Positions 26,289 to 33,818 of a stretch of 64,000 nucleotides of DNA are shown here, piece after piece. The notes under the pieces were generated by a model. It was not told the origin of the DNA and searched no databases. It saw nothing but the letters and a program-made list of their open reading frames with translations. The position numbers and the translations under genes were made by a program. The stretch covers positions 13,779-77,778 of the forward strand of contig DASRHY010000305.1 in assembly GCA_035650275.1 (NCBI GenBank). Reading direction: 5' to 3'. The stretch comes from DASRHY01 sp035650275 (GTDB taxonomy: Bacteria; Actinomycetota; Actinomycetes; Propionibacteriales; Kribbellaceae). The stretch's first letter is position 1; the number at the start of each line of letters is the position of its first letter.

Positions 26289-26723
26289 GTGCAGGAGGAG
26301 GAGGTCCATGACAGTCCGCAGGACTGGGTGGCTCGGCACATCGAGGAGTTCCTCGCTACCGACGGGCTGAGCCGGGGCGCACGGCGGCGGTTGCTGCTGA
26401 CCACCCGGGGGCGGCGGACCGGCAAGCTGCGGCGGACCGCGCTCTACTACTGGGCCGACGGGCCGGACCGCTGGTTCGTGGTCGGCTCCAACGGCGGCTC
26501 GGCCAAGCACCCCGCCTGGTACCTGAACCTGACCGCCGACCCGCACGTGACCGTGCAGATCGGCCCGGAAGTGTTCCGCGCCGTGGCCAGCACGGTGACC
26601 GGTGACGAGCGGGCCCGGATGTGGAAGGTCGTGACCGACCACATGTCGGCGTACGAGAGCTTCGAACGCAAGACCAGACGCGAGATCCCGGTCGTGGTCC
26701 TCACCCGCGGGCCAGCCGACTGA
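26289..26723 (+). CDS. Deazaflavin-dependent nitroreductase family protein
   Basis: 144 residues of split-barrel fold, close to Ddn-type F420-dependent oxidoreductases. Visible motifs are LLLTTRGRRTGKLRRTAL, VVGSNGGSAKHPAWYLNL and the C-terminal REIPVVVL. It probably uses F420H2 to reduce quinones or similar compounds; substrate unknown. GTG 26289 lies 6 nt after a TAGGCT -10 element (leaderless). Confidence 0.9.
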   Translation: MQEEEVHDSPQDWVARHIEEFLATDGLSRGARRRLLLTTRGRRTGKLRRTALYYWADGPDRWFVVGSNGGSAKHPAWYLNLTADPHVTVQIGPEVFRAVASTVTGDERARMWKVVTDHMSAYESFERKTRREIPVVVLTRGPAD

Positions 26724-26726
26724 CCA

Positions 26727-27218
26727 CTACAGGACCTTGTTGCCGTACATCTCTCCCAGCGGGTCCGCGATCAGCTCGACCCGGGCGCCGTCCGGGTCCT
26801 TGAAGTACACCGAGGTGCCGCTCTCCTCGAGGTACTCCACGCCTGCGTCGTCGAGCCTCCCCTTCAGCCGCGCCCACTTCTGCGGCTCCACCGAGATCGC
26901 GAGATGGTGCAGACCGCCGAGCACCTCGGCGTACGGGCCCAGATCGAGACCGGGGAAGTCGAAGAACGCGAGCAGGTTTCCGTGGCCGATGTCGAAGAAG
27001 AAGTGGTTCGAGCCCTTGTAGTCGCGGTTCTCGAAGATCTCCGTCAGCGGGAACTCGAGCACGCCTTGGTAGAAGCGCACCGTCTGCTCGACGTTCGAGG
27101 ACAGCAGCGCGACGTGGTGCACCCCGCGGGCGGACGACGCGGGCCCGTCCGCCTGCAGGTAGGCCTCGCGGATCCTGTCCCGTTCGGCCTCGATCGCGGC
27201 CAGGTCGATGTCGGTCAT
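26727..27218 (-). CDS. VOC-family (glyoxalase/dioxygenase-like) protein
   Basis: 163 residues with one vicinal-oxygen-chelate module. Candidate metal ligands are in VHHVALLS (His), GLHHLAIS (His) and DPDGARVELIAD (Glu). The N-terminal helix is followed by VRFYQGVLEF, typical of dioxygenase-like members. Substrate unknown. The stop is 3 nt from that of the convergent nitroreductase gene, and it is followed upstream by the DinB-like gene, probably in one operon (28-nt gap). Confidence 0.85.
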   Translation of the reverse strand: MTDIDLAAIEAERDRIREAYLQADGPASSARGVHHVALLSSNVEQTVRFYQGVLEFPLTEIFENRDYKGSNHFFFDIGHGNLLAFFDFPGLDLGPYAEVLGGLHHLAISVEPQKWARLKGRLDDAGVEYLEESGTSVYFKDPDGARVELIADPLGEMYGNKVL

Positions 27219-27246
27219 CAGCGGCAGTCCCCTCTCACTCGGGCGG

Positions 27247-28065
27247 TCAGATCCGGAAGAACAGGTTCAGGTAGCGGTCCGCGAGCGCACGGTCGCCGCG
27301 GATCGTGCCGGCGTTGCTGCGCCCGAACGCGGTCAGCACGAAGCTCCCCGGGTCGAACTCGATCAGCGTCGCGTCGTCGCCGATCGCGCCCGGCTCGTAC
27401 GACATGCCGTCCGGCCCGACGCTGACCCGGGTGTCGCCGGCGTTCGGCCCGCTGGTCACCCGGATGCCGATCTCGCACGGTTCGGCGGCCGGATCCGGGG
27501 TGGTGGTGTACTTCCACAGCACGAACATGAACGGCGTCAGCACGTCGGCGGCCTCACCGGTCAGCCCGTGCGCGCGGCCGGTGCCCTGCCGGACATCCCA
27601 CGAGTGCACGCCGTAGTCCATCAGCTGGAAGGCCGGGAAGAAGAAGGCCGGCAGCGGACCCATGTAGAAATGCGGCACGGTGAGACCGCCCCAGTCGTCC
27701 GGCCCGAGCGCGTCGAAGATCTCCATCGCCTTGTCGAAGTCGCCGCGCAGCCGTTCCACCAGCTCGCCGCGCGGGACGGTCCGCAGCGCCTGGGCCTGCG
27801 CGTCGACCCGCTTGGCCATCCCCGGCAGCCCCCACGGAGGGTCCACCTCGGTGCCGCTGCGGGCGGCGTCGAAGGCGACGAAGTACGCCTCGGTGGTGTC
27901 GACGATGTGCGCCACCACATCCCTTACCTGCCAGTGCCCGGCCCCGGTCGGCGCCTGCCAGGTCTCGTCGTTGTCGACCAGCTCGAAGAACTGCTCGGCC
28001 TCTCGGCGTACGACGCGCAGCACTGTGTCCTTGCCGTCGTACGTCATCGCGTTCCAGCTGCTCAT
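27247..28065 (-). CDS. DinB-like maleylpyruvate-isomerase-family protein
   Basis: 272 residues. The N-terminal four-helix DinB/MDMPI domain has metal-binding histidines in GAGHWQVRDVVAHIVD and YGVHSWDVRQG, and an SCP2/MDMPI C-terminal part follows. Actinobacterial members are mycothiol-dependent isomerases or metal-dependent hydrolases; exact reaction unknown. ATG 28065 is set by GGGAGGAAGG upstream. Likely co-transcribed with the VOC gene. Confidence 0.82.
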   Translation of the reverse strand: MSSWNAMTYDGKDTVLRVVRREAEQFFELVDNDETWQAPTGAGHWQVRDVVAHIVDTTEAYFVAFDAARSGTEVDPPWGLPGMAKRVDAQAQALRTVPRGELVERLRGDFDKAMEIFDALGPDDWGGLTVPHFYMGPLPAFFFPAFQLMDYGVHSWDVRQGTGRAHGLTGEAADVLTPFMFVLWKYTTTPDPAAEPCEIGIRVTSGPNAGDTRVSVGPDGMSYEPGAIGDDATLIEFDPGSFVLTAFGRSNAGTIRGDRALADRYLNLFFRI

Positions 28066-28207
28066 GTCCTTCCTCCCTCGCGCCCTACGAGGTGGGTGGG
28101 TTGCGAGCGGACGCCCCCGAGATCCGCGGGTGCCGGCGCCGGCAGGTTCGCGCCTGCAGTCGTTCAACTTTGCACTGTCAGACTGTACGCCGACCGAGCC
28201 CGGGTAG

Positions 28208-29458
28208 TCAGTGCCGAGGGGTCGGCCGGAACCGGACCGGGAGGCGCTTGATCCCGGCGATGAAGTTCGACTGCATCCGCTCCACGGGGCCGGCCTGCTC
28301 CATCTCGGGCATCCGGGCAAGGACCTCGCTGAGCAGATGCGAGAGCTGCAGCCGGGCGAAGCCGGCGCCGAGGCAGACGTGCGGCCCGAACCCGAACGAC
28401 ACGTGGTCGTTCGGCGATCGCCCGACGTCGAACACGTCCGGGTCCGCGAACACCTGCGGATCCCGGTTCGCGGCCGGGTAGTAGACCACCACCTTGTCGC
28501 CGGCCCGGATCCGCGCGCCGCGCAGCTCGATGTCGCGGGTCGCGGTCCGGCGGAAGTGGATCACCGGCGGGCAGTACCGCAGGATCTCCTCGACCGCGGA
28601 CGGCATCAGCCCCGGGTCGTCCAGCAGCCGCCGGCGTTGGTCCGGATGCTCGATCAGCGCGAGTACGCCGGCCGGGATCGCACTGCGGGTGGTGTCGTTG
28701 CCGGCCACCGAGAGCAGGAAGAAGAACAGCTCGAACTCTTCGTCGGTGAGCCTGCGGCCGTCGACCTCGGCATGCACCAGGGTGGTGATCAGATCGTCCG
28801 CCGGGTACCGCCGCTTGTGCTCGGCCAGCTCGTGGGCGTAGTCGAACATGTCCTGCAACGCGACCCGGCTGCGCGGGTTGACCTTCGCCCCGTCGTCCGG
28901 GGACGCGGCGAACTCGTCGTCCTGGTAGCCGATGACCCGGTTCGCCCACGCGAACATCAGGTGCCGGTCCCGCTCGGGCACGCCCATGATCTCCGAGAGC
29001 GTGACCAGCGGCAGCTCGTCCGCGACGTCTGCGGCGAAGTCGCACTCGCCGCGCTCGCACACCTCGTCCACCAGCGCGATCGCGCGGCGCTGGATCATCT
29101 CCGAGAACCGCCCGACCCGCGCCGGGCTGAACGCGCCGGACACGGTACGGCGCAGCCGGTTGTGCACCGGCGGGTCCATGTTCAGCATCATCTGCCGGGT
29201 GAAGTCGAGGTCCTCCGGCGGCGGGTCGCGCAGCTGGGTGCAGCCGGCCCAGGCCGAGAACACCTCGGGCGTACGGCTGACGTGGCGCACGTCGTCGTAC
29301 CGGGTGACCGCCCAGAAGCCAGGCCCTGCCGGCCAGCCCAGCACGCTCGGCTCCGGCTGCCACGACACCGGCTCGGTCGACCGGAGCAGCGCGAACACGT
29401 CGTACGGGATGCCGGCGGCGTAGACGCGCGGGTCGAAGACGTCGATGGCCGGCTGCAC
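28208..29458 (-). CDS. Cytochrome P450
   Basis: 416 residues. The oxygen-binding I-helix has AGNDTTR, the K-helix ExxR is EEILR, and the haem loop is FGFGPHVCLGAGFARLQ with the ligand Cys near 362. It is a soluble bacterial monooxygenase needing ferredoxin partners not encoded here; substrate unknown, although HFRRTATRD and the general layout resemble CYP125/CYP142-like sterol or lipid hydroxylases. Start GTG 29458 lies 2 nt after the upstream stop. A TTG at 29464 overlapping that stop is an alternative. Confidence 0.93.
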   Translation of the reverse strand: MQPAIDVFDPRVYAAGIPYDVFALLRSTEPVSWQPEPSVLGWPAGPGFWAVTRYDDVRHVSRTPEVFSAWAGCTQLRDPPPEDLDFTRQMMLNMDPPVHNRLRRTVSGAFSPARVGRFSEMIQRRAIALVDEVCERGECDFAADVADELPLVTLSEIMGVPERDRHLMFAWANRVIGYQDDEFAASPDDGAKVNPRSRVALQDMFDYAHELAEHKRRYPADDLITTLVHAEVDGRRLTDEEFELFFFLLSVAGNDTTRSAIPAGVLALIEHPDQRRRLLDDPGLMPSAVEEILRYCPPVIHFRRTATRDIELRGARIRAGDKVVVYYPAANRDPQVFADPDVFDVGRSPNDHVSFGFGPHVCLGAGFARLQLSHLLSEVLARMPEMEQAGPVERMQSNFIAGIKRLPVRFRPTPRH

Positions 29459-29460
29459 GG

Positions 29461-31233
29461 TCAACGACCAGCGTCGAGGTGGCGGTCCCGGCTCGTGATG
29501 ATCTGGGACCGGCGAGCGGACACCAGCAGGTCGGGCGTCCCCAGGTGCATGCCGCGGTACGGGTCGGTGTCGATCCCGGCGGCGCGCAGGAAGGTGCCGG
29601 CACGCTGGGAGCTGCCGGACTCGCCGAAGAACGCCATCAGCTCCTGGACGGTGAGACCTGACCCGTACGCTCCGACGGCGTTGTTCGCCTTGGCGATCAC
29701 CCAGCACACCGCCGCCGCGGCGGAGCTCGCACGACCCTTCCGGCGGAAGATGTTCGGATCCCCCACCGTGACCCTGCTGAGGAACCGCCGGCAGGCGGTC
29801 CGGTACTCGGGGTCGAACAGCTTGTCGCAGCAGGCGTCGGTCAGGATGAGCACCTCCTCGACGCGGCTGCGGACGTCGCCGGGCACGCCGGCCCAGACGA
29901 ACTCCTCGTCCGGCAGTGCGGAGCCGTCCAGGTTCATCAGCGCATGCCGGCCGCCGACCGCCTCGTCGAGCGACTCCAGCACGGTCTTCTCGTACCAAGC
30001 ATCGTCCCAAGCATCGTCGTCATCGTCCGCCAGGTCGGCGGCGGCCAGCTGAACGGCGGCGGCGATCGCCGCCGCACCCTGGGGGCGCGACGACCGGATC
30101 AGCCGCTGGTATTCGGGCTCCCACTGGTCGACCGCGGCGAGGGTCTCGTCGGTGAGCGCCGTCCGGATGCCCTGCCGGTCGTGGCAGTAGCGGATGAACG
30201 AACGCAGCAGCTCGGGCGCCTTTGACAGGTACGCCGGGTCGGCGACGATCTTGCGCGGGATCCAGTCGGCCAGCAGTATCTCCACACCCACCGGGCTCCA
30301 CCGCAACGGGTCGCCGGGGCCGTAGTCCGTGCCGAACCACAGGATGCTGTCGAGCAGGCCGCGACCGTCCGCGTCGTCGAAGCCGGCGCCGAACTCGGAC
30401 GTGAAGTATTCCTGCGTCAACCGGGCCAGGTCCGCGTCGCTCCACTCCGGCCGCTCGTAGCCACGCCCGCCGGCCGGCAGCTGCCGCACGAGCCACTCGA
30501 CCAGTGGCCGGCACGCCGGCCAGGTGTCTGACTCCAGCGGCGGGTACGTCCGGGCACCCCAGTCGATCCCGTCGGTGATCCTGGTCCGCGCGTCGGCGGG
30601 CGCGAGATCGCGGTACGTCGTGTCCGGGTCCGCGATCCGGTCCCGCGTCGTCGCCAGCACGGCCGTGATCGGCGCCTCGATGACGAACGCGTCCTTCGTG
30701 ACACCGCCCAGGTTGTGATCGATGTAGACGAGCGCGGTGGCCTCCGCGCCGCCCGGGAACCGCATCCCGAGCAGTATGTCGTCACCGTCGCCGAGCACAT
30801 GCACCATCTCCACGATCGTGTGCACCTCGGTCTCCCGCAGCCTCGGCAGCCAGTCCGGCATCGGGTACCGCCGAGTGGCCAGCTCCTCGAGGATCCGGAC
30901 CTCGGTCAGCTCGTCGTCGACCAGGGCCGCGAGCACGTGGAGAGCGGCCGTCGTCCGCCGGTTGTCGATCTCGAGGAACGACTCGACCAGCGTCTCGCGG
31001 TCGACCCGGGCCTCGGCCGGACGGTCGAACGGGTTGTCGAGTCGCGGATCGGTCAGGCTGTACAGGGCGCCGACCATGCTGACCAGCGCGAGCGGATGCG
31101 GGTCACGCAGCGCCTCGTCGATGGCGTCGAGCAGGTCGGGTTTTCCGGACGGTGGCACCGACCGCAGGTGACTGCGCTGCTCGGCCTTACGGCGCTGCCG
31201 CTTCCGGTTCTTGTCCGCGCGCTTCTTGCTCAC
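29461..31233 (-). CDS. Conserved hypothetical protein, 590 aa
   Basis: I do not recognise this protein with confidence. It starts with a very basic segment (KKRADKNRKRQRRKAEQR), followed by a mostly helical acidic body. An Asp run (LADDDDDAWDD, about 410) precedes a C-terminal module with FRRKGRASSAAAAVCWVIAKANN and a GLTVQELMAFFG helix, resembling DUF6398-type domains. No signal peptide or TM segment. It ends 2 nt before the P450 start, so the two are probably translated together. Confidence 0.8.
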   Translation of the reverse strand: MSKKRADKNRKRQRRKAEQRSHLRSVPPSGKPDLLDAIDEALRDPHPLALVSMVGALYSLTDPRLDNPFDRPAEARVDRETLVESFLEIDNRRTTAALHVLAALVDDELTEVRILEELATRRYPMPDWLPRLRETEVHTIVEMVHVLGDGDDILLGMRFPGGAEATALVYIDHNLGGVTKDAFVIEAPITAVLATTRDRIADPDTTYRDLAPADARTRITDGIDWGARTYPPLESDTWPACRPLVEWLVRQLPAGGRGYERPEWSDADLARLTQEYFTSEFGAGFDDADGRGLLDSILWFGTDYGPGDPLRWSPVGVEILLADWIPRKIVADPAYLSKAPELLRSFIRYCHDRQGIRTALTDETLAAVDQWEPEYQRLIRSSRPQGAAAIAAAVQLAAADLADDDDDAWDDAWYEKTVLESLDEAVGGRHALMNLDGSALPDEEFVWAGVPGDVRSRVEEVLILTDACCDKLFDPEYRTACRRFLSRVTVGDPNIFRRKGRASSAAAAVCWVIAKANNAVGAYGSGLTVQELMAFFGESGSSQRAGTFLRAAGIDTDPYRGMHLGTPDLLVSARRSQIITSRDRHLDAGR

Positions 31234-31288
31234 GCCACGACGCTAAGGCATCTGAGGTCCTGACAGTCCACGGTGTGCCGAGTATTCG

Positions 31289-32149
31289 TCACTTCGGCAG
31301 GTCGCGCGCGGGCTGTTCCTCGTCGGCGGTGAGCCGGCGGTCGAGCCAGCCCGGCCAGACCCGGCGGGCCGTCTCGATGCGGAGCCGCCCGCCGAGGTGC
31401 ATCGCGCGGGCGACGCCGCGGTAGCCCGGCAGCAGACCGGCGGCGATCAGGATGTGCCCGGCCAACACCGGGGTGATGAGGTAGGTGGCCCAGCGGTGAA
31501 CGCGTTGCAGCCAGACGAACCCTGGGCCACCTACCACCATGGTGAGTCCCACGCCGCTGGCGACCAGCGCAGCGAGCAGGACCACCAGCACGAGGTTGGC
31601 CACCCGCTGTCCGGGGTCGAAATGACCACGGTGGTGGGAGAACCGGCCGGTGAACATCGCGGCGGGCCAGCGGACGAACCAGCGTAGGTCACCCTGGTCG
31701 ACCCGCACGGTCTCCAGCACGAATGTCCGCACTGCGCGAGCGCCGACGGTGACCGCGACGGCCACCAGACCGGTGAGCACCCAGCCGGCATACGTGTGCA
31801 TCGTGGTGTCGGGAATGCCGGTGAGCCGGGCGACCGCGCTCGGCCGGCCCTCCTGCCCGGTCCGCAGCCACCAACCCGTGCCCAGTAGTGCCAACACCGT
31901 GACGTACGTGGCCGCGTGGTACCAGCGGGTGCGCCGGCTGTATCGCTCGACCGTCCGCTGCCGCCGCGCAGGACGTGTCTCCTTATCCTGTCGCCTGCTG
32001 CGCGGCACTCGGCGGGCGCCTCGCGTCGTTGTCGTCGTCGCGCGATGCGCCGCATCGCTCTCCTCCTCCGCCTTGCGAGGCACTCCGCCGAGCACCTGCT
32101 CGCGACAGCGCAGGATAAGGAGACGCGTCCTGGGCCTAGTGATCGTCAT
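31289..32149 (-). CDS. Cytochrome b/b561-type membrane protein with inserted N-terminal palindromic element
   Basis: 286 residues. After a charged cytosolic stretch, about four to five TM helices carry likely haem-ligand histidines (RWYHAATY, MHTYAGW, HRWATYL, GHILIAAG), as in di-haem cytochrome b subunits of hydrogenase/formate-dehydrogenase type. ATG 32149 is 4 nt after the lipoprotein stop. Residues about 7-60 are encoded by the palindromic element at 31969-32132, inserted in frame before the first TM helix. It presumably passes electrons with an unknown partner. Confidence 0.8.
   Translation of the reverse strand: MTITRPRTRLLILRCREQVLGGVPRKAEEESDAAHRATTTTTRGARRVPRSRRQDKETRPARRQRTVERYSRRTRWYHAATYVTVLALLGTGWWLRTGQEGRPSAVARLTGIPDTTMHTYAGWVLTGLVAVAVTVGARAVRTFVLETVRVDQGDLRWFVRWPAAMFTGRFSHHRGHFDPGQRVANLVLVVLLAALVASGVGLTMVVGGPGFVWLQRVHRWATYLITPVLAGHILIAAGLLPGYRGVARAMHLGGRLRIETARRVWPGWLDRRLTADEEQPARDLPK
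31969..32132 (-). repeat. Palindromic element, copy 1 (in frame inside a gene)
   Basis: 164 bp bounded by 22-bp inverted ends, CAGGACGYGTCTCCTTATCCTG (31969-31990 and 32111-32132, one mismatch). The centre encodes LGGVPRKAEEESDAAHRATTT on the minus strand and matches copy 2 at 62926-63064 almost base for base over about 75 nt. Inner arms CTCGGCGG and CCGCCGAG pair. It has no transposase, sits in frame at the start of the cytochrome b gene and resembles Rickettsia-type palindromic elements in behaviour. Confidence 0.7.
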
Positions 32150-32153
32150 CGGC

Positions 32154-32651
32154 TCAGTACTCGTACGGGTCTTCGGGGTTCTCGGTCTGCGCCGGCTGGG
32201 TCTGCGCCGGTGCGCTTCCGCTACCGATATTGACCTTGAGCTCAGCCTCCGCCCCGGCGGCCGAGTGGTTCGCGTTGCGCAGCGAGACATGGATCGTGTG
32301 CTCGCCGGACGGCAGCGGCATCGGCTTGCCGGACAGTGTGGCCGTCAGCCCGCCGCTGACCTCTGCCGTCTCCGACTCGACGACCAGATAGTCCTCCGCA
32401 TTGTCGTCGAACCACAGGTGGACGTGGTGCTCACCGGACTCGGTAGGTCCCAGCGGCACGCCCGCGTCGACCTTGACGGTGAACGGCAGGCTGACCGTGG
32501 CGTCGTTCGCCGGCTCGGCGATCGACACCGTCATGCCGCCGCCCCCGCCCGCGGCCGCCTCCCCGTCGTTGCCGCAGGCAACAAGCGTCGCCGGCGCGAG
32601 TAGCAGTGTCGCGGCCACCGCGGTGCGGAACCGTGTGCTCCTGTTGAACAT
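32154..32651 (-). CDS. Secreted lipoprotein with beta-sandwich domain
   Basis: 165 residues. The lipoprotein signal ends at LVACG (Cys about 26), a Gly-rich linker follows, then one Ig-like/DUF4399-like domain with HHVHLWFDDN and a C-terminal Gln/Pro/Glu-rich tail. The clustered histidines may bind metal. It is transcribed just before the cytochrome b gene (4-nt gap), so the pair may form a membrane redox or metal-handling unit. Divergent from the ECF sigma gene at 32757. Confidence 0.8.
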   Translation of the reverse strand: MFNRSTRFRTAVAATLLLAPATLVACGNDGEAAAGGGGGMTVSIAEPANDATVSLPFTVKVDAGVPLGPTESGEHHVHLWFDDNAEDYLVVESETAEVSGGLTATLSGKPMPLPSGEHTIHVSLRNANHSAAGAEAELKVNIGSGSAPAQTQPAQTENPEDPYEY

Positions 32652-32756
32652 TCGTGTCTCCCTGATGGTGGGTTCTGCCGGTTACTACCGGGCGGGGACA
32701 CCGAACGGATCTCGGCATGATTGAGTGCTGCGCGGCTGTGATCCGTACTACCTGGT

Positions 32757-33305
32757 GTGGGAGAGAGCGACGAGACGCTGCTCGCCGGCATGGCGGACGG
32801 CGATCCGCAGGCTGCGACGGACTTCGTACGACGCCACCGGCCAAGGGTGTTCGGTCTCGCGGCGGCGATCGTCGGCGGGCATGCGACTGCCGACGACGTG
32901 GCCCAGGAGGCGTTCGTCCGGGCGTGGCGGTACGCCGGCAGCTACGACCGGCGCCGCGGCAGTGTGCGGTCGTGGCTGCTCACCATCGCGCGCAACGTGG
33001 CGATCGACGTGGTTGGGCGGCGCCGGGACCAGCCGTACGAACCCGATGTCCTGGTGGCGATGCTGCCAGCCGCCGAGGCGTCCGACGACCGGCAGATCGA
33101 GCGGGTCGCCGACACGGACCAGATCCGGACCGCGCTGCGGCGGCTGCCGCGGGAGCAGGCGACCGCCGTGGTGCTCGCGACGTTCTACGGCCTCAGCACC
33201 CGCGAGATCGCCGAGCACCAACGGGTGCCACTGGGCACGGCCAAGACCAGGATCCGGCTCGGTCTCGCGCGGCTGCGCGACCACGTCGACGTGAGCGCCG
33301 CATGA
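32757..33305 (+). CDS. ECF RNA polymerase sigma factor
   Basis: 182 residues. Region 2 (about 20-90) has DDVAQEAFVRAWRYAGSYD, and region 4 (about 125-175) has LPREQATAVVLATFYGLSTREIA and PLGTAKTRIRLGLARLR. No anti-sigma gene follows; the next gene is convergent. The divergent lipoprotein/cytochrome b pair is the obvious candidate target. GTG 32757 is the first start before region 2. Confidence 0.9.
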   Translation: MGESDETLLAGMADGDPQAATDFVRRHRPRVFGLAAAIVGGHATADDVAQEAFVRAWRYAGSYDRRRGSVRSWLLTIARNVAIDVVGRRRDQPYEPDVLVAMLPAAEASDDRQIERVADTDQIRTALRRLPREQATAVVLATFYGLSTREIAEHQRVPLGTAKTRIRLGLARLRDHVDVSAA

Positions 33306-33315
33306 CGAGCGCCGG

Positions 33316-33807
33316 TCAGATCAGGGTGCGGCCACTCACCCGGGCCTCGAAGGCGAGCAGGAACTGCTTGCGCTCCAGGCCGCCGCCGTATCCGGTCAGG
33401 CTGCCGGTCGAGCCGATCACCCGGTGGCAGGGCACGATGATGCTGACCGGGTTCTTACCGTTCGACAGCCCGACCGCCCGGGCGCTGCCGGGCTCCCCGA
33501 TGCGTTGCGCGAGCTCGCCGTACGACTCTGTCTCGCCGTACGGGATGTCCCGCAGCGCGGCCCAGACCTTGCGCTGGAACGGCGTGCCGTCCATCCGCAG
33601 CTCGAGGTCGAACTCGGTGCGGTCGCCGGCGAAGTACTCGGCCAGCTGCCGGGCCGGCTCGTCGAAGCCGTCATCGTCGCGCAGCCCGAACCTGTCCAGC
33701 GGCGGCCCGTGCCGGTACACCGCCATGTACAGACCGCAGAGCGTGCCGTCCTCCGCGACCAGCGTGAGCGGGCCGATCGGCGACTCGACGACGGTGTAGG
33801 TACGCAT
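33316..33807 (-). CDS. ogt: Methylated-DNA-protein cysteine S-methyltransferase
   Basis: 163 residues. The active-site motif is IVPCHRV with methyl acceptor Cys127, preceded by the HTH (YGELAQRIGEPGSARAVG) and the Asn hinge (SNGKNP). It removes O6-methylguanine damage in a suicide reaction. It follows the Ada-AlkA gene by 11 nt, forming an alkylation-repair operon. ATG 33807 has GAGGAGGCAATCC upstream. Confidence 0.95.
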   Translation of the reverse strand: MRTYTVVESPIGPLTLVAEDGTLCGLYMAVYRHGPPLDRFGLRDDDGFDEPARQLAEYFAGDRTEFDLELRMDGTPFQRKVWAALRDIPYGETESYGELAQRIGEPGSARAVGLSNGKNPVSIIVPCHRVIGSTGSLTGYGGGLERKQFLLAFEARVSGRTLI

Positions 33808-33818
33808 GGATTGCCTCC

